Assembly (NCBI GenBank): GCA_001314715.1
Contig: LJSV01000008.1
Coordinates: 95,945-159,944, forward strand
Direction of reading: 5' to 3'
Length of the DNA: 64,000 nt
DNA from: Rhodobacteraceae bacterium HLUCCA12
GTDB lineage: Bacteria; Pseudomonadota; Alphaproteobacteria; Rhodobacterales; Rhodobacteraceae
Under the pieces are notes generated by a model. The model saw only the letters and a list, made by a program, of their open reading frames with translations. It searched no databases and was not told the DNA's origin. This document shows positions 63,657-64,000 of this stretch, piece after piece (position 1 is the stretch's first letter; each line of letters starts with the position of its first letter). The position numbers and the translations under genes are program-made.

Positions 63657-64000
63657 TGGGCAGGTCAGCGGCTTTGATGATGTGACCGCCCCCCGACGGC
63701 ATCAATGTGCCAAGGTGGGTCTGCGATGATCCACAAAGGAGGACGGTCATGTCGGAGATTATCACTGTCGGGCTCGACCTGGCGAAGAATGTTTTCCAGG
63801 CACACGGGGCCGATGCGTCAGGCCAAGCGGTGTTGCGCAAGAAGCTGAGACGAGATCGGGTCCTTGAGTTCTTCGCACGTTTGCCGTCCTGCGTCGTTGC
63901 CATGGAAGCCTGTGGTGGCGCCCACTTTTGGGGCCGTGAGATCGGGAAGCTGGGCCATGAGGTGCAGCTGATTCCACCCGCCTACGTCAAGCCCTTCGTG
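63657..64000 (+). mobile_element. IS110-family insertion sequence, left part
   Basis: Includes the leader (GATGTGACCGCCCCCCGACG and following) and the transposase start at 63749. The left boundary is estimated from the point where the IS3 remnant stops matching. The right end is outside the window. Confidence 0.6.
63749..64000 (+). CDS. IS110 family transposase, N-terminal part
   Basis: The first 84 codons of an IS110-type transposase, running off the window. GLDLAKNVFQAHG holds the first Asp of the DEDD catalytic set and VAMEACGGAHFWGREI the Glu. AAAGGAGG lies 6 bases before the ATG. The element's left end must lie between about 63657 and 63740; the typical terminal repeats of this group are weak or absent, so I cannot place it exactly. 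Confidence 0.9.
   Translation, partial: MSEIITVGLDLAKNVFQAHGADASGQAVLRKKLRRDRVLEFFARLPSCVVAMEACGGAHFWGREIGKLGHEVQLIPPAYVKPFV

Noticed and set aside
1..64000. tRNA, rRNA, CRISPR array or prophage
   Set aside because: No cloverleaf-like sequence with a T-loop, no regular short repeats with spacers, and no phage structural genes were seen in the intergenic spaces.

Overview
The window is a 64 kb, very GC-rich, densely coded chromosomal segment of an alphaproteobacterium, most likely a Rhodobacteraceae/Paracoccaceae member (genus not determinable by eye). The grounds are a pyruvate dehydrogenase operon whose E1-beta carries its own N-terminal lipoyl domain behind an FtsB-like gene, FnrL-type TTGAC-N4-ATCAA boxes, a DUF3422 gene, and a C1 trio (PF13769 protein, MetF-like, methyl-THF:corrinoid methyltransferase). 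No tRNA, rRNA, CRISPR array or prophage was seen.

Layout. 1-12.9 kb: end of gatA, a lipoprotein/amidase pair, DUF3422, an orphan TRAP binding protein, trpA-SDR-truA, ychF, L-lactate dehydrogenase, a divergent ClC protein and a D-lactate dehydrogenase. 13-20 kb: an amine-oxidase-like flavoprotein and a housekeeping series on the minus strand (Ppx/GppA, rlmE, radA, cvpA, purF). 20-26 kb: an outer-membrane barrel protein with a structured leader, the C1 trio, an FnrL-box universal stress gene, an AidB-like acyl-CoA dehydrogenase and an FtsB/DivIC-like gene. 26-34 kb: pdhABC and the dTDP-rhamnose operon rfbCBDA, followed by two unrecognised genes.

35-45 kb is the most unusual part. Two transcription units flank an IclR/PcaR-type regulator gene. 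The first holds an M81 (MlrC-like) metallohydrolase and a PYROXD2-like flavoprotein. The second holds a polar amino-acid ABC transporter, a second M81 protein and a class-III aminotransferase. Both promoters have the same design: TTGACA, an 18-bp spacer, a TAGGNN -10 element, then two tandem 15-bp sites (GTTC-N7-GAAC type) exactly 19 bp apart. I infer a single IclR-controlled regulon for import and breakdown of an unknown amino-containing amide. 46-52 kb holds a nucleoside-type (BMP/PnrA) ABC transporter ending in a cytosine-deaminase-like amidohydrolase with an altered active-site neighbour residue.

52-64 kb: an FnrL-box Hsp20, two hypothetical genes, dapD, a LOG-family protein, a hybrid histidine kinase, dapE, rnr, a thiolase, and a junction of insertion-sequence fragments with an IS110-type transposase running off the end. 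Across the window an intergenic element with two covarying hairpins and a conserved tail occurs four times, each time just after a stop codon and in the sense of that gene.
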